From Pyrrhoderma lamaoense (taxonomy: Eukaryota; Basidiomycota; Agaricomycetes; Hymenochaetales; Hymenochaetaceae): 64,000 nucleotides of DNA. Of this stretch, positions 57,571-64,000 are shown piece after piece; the stretch's first letter is position 1; every line of letters begins with the position of its first letter. The position numbers and the translations under genes were made by a program. The notes under the pieces were generated by a model that worked only from the letters and a program-made list of their open reading frames with translations, did no database searches and was not told where the DNA came from. Location of the stretch: positions 2,698,470 through 2,762,469 of the forward strand of contig NBAZ01000002.1 in the NCBI GenBank assembly GCA_002794735.1, given 5' to 3'.

Positions 57571-58218
57571 CTATGTGTGATTATCTCCCTTCCTATCTAG
57601 ATATCTATTTTTCTTCCTCGCTTTCTCGATCGCAGTGGCAATGCGATAATCGGAGTTGTCAAGCTATAAAGTAAGTACTCTTTTTTAGAGCATTTATAAG
57701 GAACTTCAGGAGCTCCATAATATACACTACCATGTTGCTACCAGGCGTTTGGCTAAAGAATGTACGGAACATGACATGGGCTTGCCAATTTTGGTTGGAA
57801 GAGAGGATTATGACTACCTGGTATTTTTACAATAGTGGTACTACGTATACGTGCGAGTGTGTGTAGTGCTAGAGAACCCCGGAGAGCACTGAACCTCGAC
57901 ACCGTAGGAAACAACGGTAGGAGTGAACGGATATCAAACGAGTATCAACGACGAAGAATCTACCCGATGGGAGGCCTTCAGGTTGGATCTCTTCGAAGAA
58001 ATATTCTGGAGTATCTAATCGGGCCCTCCCTTGTATTTTATTAATTGATGACTCAGTAGGCTGGTATCTGACTCGGAGAGGCTGTTATATTCGAAGAGGT
58101 GAGGACATGAGCTGCACAGCATGCACGGCATCATCCGCTTCGTGAATGGAAGATCCTTTGTTTGTTATTGTCTAAAACTTTGTCTGGTTCTGAGCCGACT
58201 CAACAAGGATATGATCAT
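57571..58218 (-). pseudogene. Array companion gene, copy 2 (decayed)
   Basis: Homologous to copy 1. Recognisable parts are RLDTPEYFFEEIQPEGLPSG and the last exon LDNSDYRIATAIEKARKKN after a TTTATAG acceptor, with TAG at 57571-57573. The central part (RCFLRCRG) is shifted against the other copies by loss of a base, so the VLRFNALRG block is not read in frame. Confidence 0.4.
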
Positions 58219-59002
58219 GAATGTCGGCATGCTTCTACCGAACGAAGGAAAAGTATTGAAATCACGAGGCGAAGGTGCTCCATATACTTTAGTGATTAAA
58301 TATAGTCATACATGTACTTGATGGCAGTAAAGACGAGGAATATAGTGTTGATTAATATGCACGAATAGATTGGACTATGTGGGCCTTGTCTCTCAAAACA
58401 TTATGAATCATGTGAGTGTGAGCGTACACTCAAAATGACTGAAACTAGTTCTCGTTCTGCTGCGTGGTTAAGACACTGTACGAATACCGATTGAAGCACT
58501 CATGTTGCAGAACTAACAAGTGTGCAAACATTCATCAGATTTGTGCTACTGACTATCAAAATAATGGCTTCCTCAACTTCTATATATCATTCTGTGTACC
58601 CTCTTCCATTTCCAAAATAATTTATTTGACCTTCAGCCTATATACGGGGAAAATAAATAGGAGCAAGAAGGAAAAAACACATATTGGAATAAAACATAGA
58701 CCCATTGAATTTCTTGACATGAAAAGCCAGTAAGAGTATACCGGCTGAGTGGAGTCGAATATGCTTAGATTGGGATACGACAGGCTGGAGCTCCTGCCGA
58801 TAGAAATGAACCTACTGGAATTGTCACTCGAGCAGTCGATCGAATGAGGAGCTTTATACGGGCTCCATGTCACATCTATCAAGAGCAAACTCAGAGACAA
58901 CGAGTTCAATGATATTTCCTTGTGTAGTATTAGAAGTTTCCGAATCTCTTATATTCTCATGATAATGCATAAAACAGGTTCGTAGCTCTGCGTACTTTCT
59001 AC

Positions 59003-59024
59003 ATATATATATATATATATATAT
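59003..59024. repeat. (AT)n microsatellite
   Basis: About eleven AT dinucleotides in a row, unique to unit R3. Confidence 0.8.
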
Positions 59025-59184
59025 GTTAAACTTGTTTGTGCCAATGCCAAAAACACCAACCACTTCATCTTGCATGCTCTTCTTTTGACTTTTAAATAAC
59101 TTTATTCATCTAAAAATAATTATCTACATCTATGAAAGGAAGTTGCGGGGAAGTATTCATTGAGTTCCAGTATTAAGGGCATAT

Positions 59185-60053
59185 TTATAAAATATTTGAG
59201 AAATATGAGAAATTAGGGTGATGGGTTTCCGGCATGGGGATAGTAGGCATGTTTGGATCAACGTAAGAATCGTTTCCATTGGCATATGTTTCCTGGCTGG
59301 GTGCGGGTAACCATTGAAGGTCACTGTCGACTGGATTAGGGAAAAAGGGAGATTGGTCTTGGTCGAGATAATGAGGGAGAAAATTTGTGTTGGATTGATA
59401 GGGATAATTTGAGAGGTCGAAGATGGCAGAGTTGTCCCACGAAAGGATAGGTCCCGTGACGAGATACGGATTGAAATTTGGATCGATTTCCAGATTATTC
59501 TGCTGATTGCAGCTCTCAACCCACCCTTCTGAAAGTGGTGGCCATTCAAACGTCAGTCCAGAAGGGCCTAACTGTGCGTCGCTCGGAGTATTAAGTGATG
59601 GTATCCCGAGTTTGAGCTGGCTGGGCTGACCTGCTGCACATCGCACTGTCATATATCATTAGAATACATGGATGGTATAAGGGAGAGAGGTGATAGACTC
59701 ACTGATGTATTGATGGGGACAATGCTGCCATCCAAGCTGTGCTCCACAATCTCTAAGAGCTGTCTAGGAGCTTCTAATGTGGATGTGGATGCTTGCGGGC
59801 TGGCACCCGAGGAAAGTGTATCAATTTGATCGTTTTGAGGATTTTGAACCCTCGATCGGCCAATGCTACACTCAGCGGTGTAGCAGTGTAAAGGGTGTGG
59901 TTGATGCCTTCTGTAATGCGGGTTTTTCTTGTTTATTCTGTGTTGCATTTTGATATGTCGTCTAACCGAGTTCTCCGTCTTTACAGTATAGTTACATCCT
60001 TCGATAGGGCAATGGACGTGATGATTTTCTGTGGTAGACCTAACACGAGGCAT
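59185..60053 (-). CDS. Zinc-finger array copy D: C2H2 protein, in frame through a shifted 3' splice site
   Basis: ATG at 60053 (MPRVRSTTENHHVHC). Exon 1 (59703-60053, 117 codons) has the finger CPIEGCNYTVKTENSVRRH then IKMQH, of the A1 type and unlike B. Exon 2 has lost one base in CTCGGGATACC. With the usual TGCAG acceptor (exon start 59633) it is out of frame. Using the AG 8 bp further on (GGTCAG, exon start 59625), exon 2 is 441 nt and in frame to TAA 59185-59187. The protein would then be 263 aa with GWVESCNQQNNLEIDPNF and NPYLVTG intact. An in-frame ATG further upstream (60221) precedes the TATA box. Confidence 0.68.
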
Positions 60054-60151
60054 TTTTTTGATGAAGAGAATTTGCAGTAGGATGATGGAGTGGTAATGGA
60101 TGCTGCCGGAGAGGTGGTCGAATCTAGGGCGGATAGTAGAAGCGGACATCG

Positions 60152-60159
60152 TTTTATAC
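60152..60159 (-). promoter_or_regulatory. TATA box of array copy D
   Basis: GTATAAAA about 100 bp upstream of the MPRVR ATG. The upstream in-frame ATGs lie at or before it, which supports the start at 60053. Confidence 0.68.
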
Positions 60160-60873
60160 TGTTGGTGAGGGTTGTTGGAGAATAGGCTAAAGCGGATGTA
60201 ATTTGAATAACGTAGGGCCAAGAAGTTGTTTTTCAGGGATTGATGGCAAGCGATGGGTGGTATTCTGAATACAAACTACCTGTATGTGGTAAGTATCAGC
60301 CGAGAAGTTGTTCTTTGTTACTACGGATATTAGGGTGTAATTGATTTGGACAATTGTCTAGGCCCTAAGAGGCATTGTTTGTTTTCCCTGGGCGCGGGGC
60401 AACTCTATCAGTGATACAAAGATGCAGGGTCACGAAGAAGACGGGAATAGAATAATATCCAAGTCGGAGGAGTGGAGATCAAAACAGATGTTCAATGGAT
60501 GCATCTAACCGATTGTGCCTGCGTCATTCCCATTTTTGTCATAACATATCCTTTCAAATAAATTGTTTTACGACGGAAGAATCGGAGGCTTCACGACATT
60601 ACACATCACAGTCATGCTGGTGGTCACGATTCTGATGACTAGGGATAATTCATAATCGCCTCTCAATATGATGCAGCGGTACGAAATGAGCCAAACTAGA
60701 TGTGAGTAAGTAACAGAAAGTAATCTACATACTTGAGTATTATCACGGAGTCCAGTAATACCTGAACTGCGGCGACAGATCCTTTCTATGTTCTAACAAT
60801 TCTATGTCCCACACCAAGTGTTGTCTTTGTACTTCCGTACCTTACCTGGGCTATTAATATATACCCATGTATG

Positions 60874-61529
60874 CTATATGTGGTTATATTTCATCCTGTC
60901 CATATATATACTTTTCTTCCTCGCTTGCAATGCGATAATCCGAGCTGTCAGGATATAAGGTAAGTACTTTTTTCAGATCATTTGTAAGGAACTTAAGGCT
61001 CTCCACAACATATAGTATGATATACTATCGTGTTGCTACCAGGCGTTTGGCCAAAGAATGTACGGAACATGACATGGGCTTGCCAATTTTGGATGGAAGA
61101 AAGGATCATGTCTACCTGGTATTTTGGACAATGGATAGTGGTGCTATGTATACATGCGAGTATGTGTGGTGCTAGAGAACCCCGGAGAGCGTTGAACCTC
61201 AAAACCATAGGAAACAACGGGTAGGAGTGGGCAGATATCGAATGAGTACCAACGGCGAAGAAGCTACCCGATGGGAGGCCTTCGTTTTGAATCTCTTCGA
61301 AGAAATATTCTGGGGTATCTATTCGAGCCCTCCCTTGTATTTTATTAATTGATGACTCAGTAGGCTGGTATCTGACTCGGAGAGGCTGTTATATTCGAAG
61401 AGGTGAGGACATGAGCTGCACAGCATGCACGGCATCATCCGCTTCGTGAATGGAAGATCCTTTGTCTGTTATTGTTCTAAAACTTTGTCTGGACCACGTT
61501 CTGAGCCGACTCACTAAGGATATGATCAT
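60874..61529 (-). pseudogene. Array companion gene, copy 3 (partly open)
   Basis: ATG at 61529 (MIISLVSRLRTWSRQSF) and the same frame reads RTITDKGSSIHEADDAVHAV, a TAA within ATATAACAG, then LRVRYQPTESSINKIQGRAR and IDTPEYFFEEIQNEG. It continues with FPMVLRFNALRGSLAPHIL and FRTFFGQTPGSNT. ATATAACAG could be an intron end rather than a stop. The coiled-coil last exon is damaged. This copy best shows the continuity of the N-terminal and central parts. Confidence 0.4.
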
Positions 61530-62520
61530 GAACGTCGGCATGCTCTGACCGAAAGAAGGAAAGGCAAGGAAGTTGCGAGGCGAAAGTGGTCCATATACTT
61601 TAGTGATTAAGTATAGTCATACATTTACTTGATGACAGTAAAGACGAGGAATGTAGTGTTGATTGATATGCACGAATAGATTGGACGATGTGGGCCTTGT
61701 CTCTCAAAACATTATGAATCATGTGAGTGTGAGCGTACACTCAAAATGACTGAAACTAGTTCTCGTTCTGCTGCGTGGTTAAGACACTGTACCAATACCG
61801 ATTGAAGCACTCATGTTATTGTCTATCGAGTGTACAAACACATATCTTAACAATGGTCCTCTGTATTTCCAGTTCAATCTGTGTACCCCTCTTTCGATAT
61901 CCGAAGTAATAATTTATTCTAATCTTCAGCCTATTTACGAGAAAAATCAACAGGAGCAAGAAGAAGAAAACTCATATTGGAATAAAACATAGGTCTATTA
62001 GATTTATTGACATGCAAAGCCAGAATGACGATCTATCGTCAGAATATACTGACTGGGCGGAGTCGAATATGCTCAGATTGGGCTACGATGGGCTGGAGTT
62101 CCTGCTGATAGAAATGAAACTACTGGAATTGTCACTCAGTGGCCGATCGAATGGGGAACTTTATACGGACTCCAAGTCACATCTATCAAGAGCAAACTCA
62201 GAGACAACGAGTTCAATGACGTTTCCGTGTGTAGTATTAGAAGTTTCCGAATCTTTGGTAAGAAACCGATAGTTTTCTCAAGAATTTAATATTCATATGA
62301 TAATACATAGCAAAACAGGTTCATAGTCCTGCGTACTCTCTGTATATCCGTTGTATTCGTTTGTGCTAATGCTAATCAGCGCTTCCCACTTCATTTCACC
62401 ATTTCACATGCTCTTCTTTCGACTACTTAAGTAGGTTCATTCATCTGATAAAAATTTATCTATGACTATGAGAAGAAATCGTGAATGAGTATGCATTGAA
62501 TTCCAGTATTATTAACATAT

Positions 62521-63494
62521 TTATAAAGTATTTGAGTAATATGAGAAATCAGCATGATGGACTTCTGGCAAGGGGATATTAGACAGATTAGGGTCAATAT
62601 ATAAATCGTTCATATCGACATATGTCTCCTGATCGGGCGTGGGTAGAAATGCAGCGGATAACCATTGAAGGTCACTCTCTACTGGAGTAGGGAGAAATAG
62701 AGATTGATTCTGGTCGGAATATTGAGGGAGGAAATTTGAGTTGGATGATACTGATAATTGGAGAGTCGAAGATGGCAGAGTTGTCCCACGAAAGACAGGG
62801 TCCCGTGACGAGATACGGATTGAAATTTGGATCGATATCCAGATTATTTTGCTGATTGCAGCTCTCAACCACCCATCCGACGCTGTTGTCCATCCAGGTA
62901 GTCGTGTATACCCCATGCTCGAGGTATCAAGTATCGATACGCTCGAGCTAGCCGGACTAACATCATCTGCTGAGCAGAGTGCTGCAAATCAGCGAAGTAT
63001 CTTTGATTCTGAAGGCAGGCGATGTCATCAGAATACGTGGATGATACAAGGAATGCAGTTGATAGACTCACTGATGTATCTGTGGACGACACACTGTTAT
63101 CTGAGCCATGAGACGGATACTCTGAGGGCTGAGTTGGAACTGACGATGAGGATGTAGATGCACGTGGTCTGACACCCGAGGAAAGTGTGCGTTTTTTCCT
63201 TCGAAGACTCCTAGGCTTCGATTGGTCAATGCTACACTCAGCGGAGTAGCAATGGATGGCGAATGGCCTAGATTTGCCGTTTACTGTGCATTTCTCTACG
63301 TCTCTATGTTTCGTTCGCACATGGCTAGTGATGGATGAAATCAACATAGCATTGTAGACACAATTGTCATGAGGGCAATGGTAATGAAGATTTGTTCCGT
63401 AGAGGGCATTTTTGTTTTTGTGGGTGCGAAAGGATGAAGGCGGATGCTTTCGAGAGATGTGGTTGAATCTGAGGAGGGTAACAGATGCAGGCAT
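62521..63494 (-). pseudogene. Zinc-finger array copy E (diverged, frame disrupted)
   Basis: The finger CPHDNCVYNAMLISSITSH then VRTKH keeps the C-x4-C-x12-H-x4-H spacing but differs strongly from A-D. It is open from an ATG at 63494, which lies before or inside the TATA region. The ATG at the usual position (63409) is out of frame with the finger. Donor GTGAGT is at 63066-63071, but no nearby AG gives the exon-2 frame. In exon 2 a lost G shifts the conserved block (read as WLRAAISKIIWISIQ). A second indel returns to FLPQYSDQNQSLF. The TAA is at 62521. Confidence 0.65.
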
Positions 63495-63496
63495 GC

Positions 63497-63504
63497 TTTT
63501 ATAC
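63497..63504 (-). promoter_or_regulatory. TATA box of array copy E
   Basis: GTATAAAA in the equivalent position, followed by ATGCCTGC. Confidence 0.6.
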
Positions 63505-64000
63505 GGATGGCGGCGGCTGTTGGATGATGAGCCTAAGCGGGTGTGGTATGAGCGAAGAAAGGCTAAAAAGTAGTTTCTCAGGGATTGATGGCTACTGATG
63601 GGTGGTATTCTGAAATTGAATCATCTGTATGCGATCAATATCACTCGGATATTTTAGGAGGATCTCCTTTGTTTCCAGAGATTAGAATTCCATTGAATCA
63701 ATTGACAATTGGCTAGGCCTCACGACGAGGCGTTATTTTTTCCTGGATGCGGGTAACATGGATGGTGTGTTTTTGAATTCAGGGTCGTGAAGAAGACGGG
63801 AATAGAATAATACGCAACTCGGAGGAGGTGGAGATCAAATTAAACGCACGAATAGATGTATCTAAGCGATTGTACCCATATATGTCATAAAATTCGCCTT
63901 CAAAATTAATCGTTTTGAGATGGAAGAATCAGAGGTTTTTATGACACGGATACATTGCAGTCTGGCTGATGATATGAACACGATTTTTATGACCAGAGGT

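Larger units (their letters stand above)
55392..58724. repeat. Array unit R2 (3,333 bp)
   Basis: Direct repeat of R1 in the same order and strand, carrying zinc-finger copy C and companion copy 2. Confidence 0.85.
58725..62008. repeat. Array unit R3 (3,284 bp)
   Basis: Direct repeat with zinc-finger copy D and companion copy 3. It also contains an (AT)n tract near 59,003-59,024 that the other units lack. Confidence 0.85.
62009..64000. repeat. Array unit R4 (incomplete at the window edge)
   Basis: It starts at GACATGCAAAGCCAG like the others and holds zinc-finger copy E. Its promoter flank is more diverged than those of B, C and D. The companion gene, if present, lies beyond 64,000. Confidence 0.8.

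Noticed and set aside
59157..59549. Alternative frame across exon 2 of array copies (SKIIWISIQISIRISS)
   Set aside because: It is the shifted frame of the conserved block; open by chance in several copies because the DNA is similar.
62012..62272. Plus-strand 86-aa frame at the start of array units
   Set aside because: The frame is not conserved in the other units and contains indels between copies, so it is not under coding constraint.
50286..64000. Array as a transposon or LTR element
   Set aside because: Units are simple direct repeats in one orientation; I saw no terminal inverted repeats, LTRs, transposase or reverse transcriptase.

Overview
The window is nuclear DNA of a filamentous basidiomycete fungus, most likely an Agaricomycete. 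The evidence is the many 50-70 bp GT-AG introns, an F-box protein of the type common in mushrooms (VCRSWRQIALSSPRLW), a velvet regulator, and closely packed housekeeping genes on both strands. The species cannot be named from the sequence alone.

Positions 1-42,905 are ordinary gene-dense DNA. In order: the 3' end of a Rho GTPase, an F-box protein, a PQ-loop membrane protein (SLC66A2/Any1 type), a 438-bp mariner-like MITE, clathrin heavy chain, an alanine-glyoxylate-type aminotransferase, cytoplasmic dynein intermediate chain, tRNA-splicing endonuclease subunit Sen2, a Thp3/LENG8-type SAC3-domain protein, cytochrome c1, a P-loop kinase-like protein with a PCNA-box-like motif, a mitochondrial TPR protein, Tim23, a velvet-domain regulator, a Snx41/Atg20 sorting nexin, a CYSTM peptide, an acidic AT-hook protein and the ribosome-biogenesis factor Bfr2/AATF. 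The genes serve vesicle traffic (Rho, clathrin, sorting nexin, PQ-loop, dynein), mitochondria (cytochrome c1, Tim23, TPR protein) and RNA processing (Sen2, Thp3, Bfr2). Several pairs are divergent with short shared promoters.

From about 42.9 kb the DNA becomes sparse and accessory: a possible decayed membrane-protein gene, a single C2H2 zinc-finger gene (45.6 kb) and a secreted FAD-linked oxidoreductase (46.9-48.9 kb).

Positions ~50.3-64.0 kb form a head-to-tail tandem array with a ~3.3 kb period that runs off the right edge. Each complete unit carries, on the minus strand, an unrecognised companion gene and then a two-exon C2H2 zinc-finger gene with a conserved TATA box and a conserved C-terminal region that I do not recognise. 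One zinc-finger copy (52,528-53,430) is intact. A second (59,185-60,053) is intact only if a shifted 3' splice site is used. The other copies are broken or fused. The zinc-finger part of exon 1 is far more divergent between copies than its flanks, so it behaves like a variable cassette. This array is the best candidate for an undescribed system.

Three conserved genes (dynein intermediate chain, AT-hook protein, Bfr2) each show what looks like one missing base. Some apparent pseudogenes may therefore be assembly errors.
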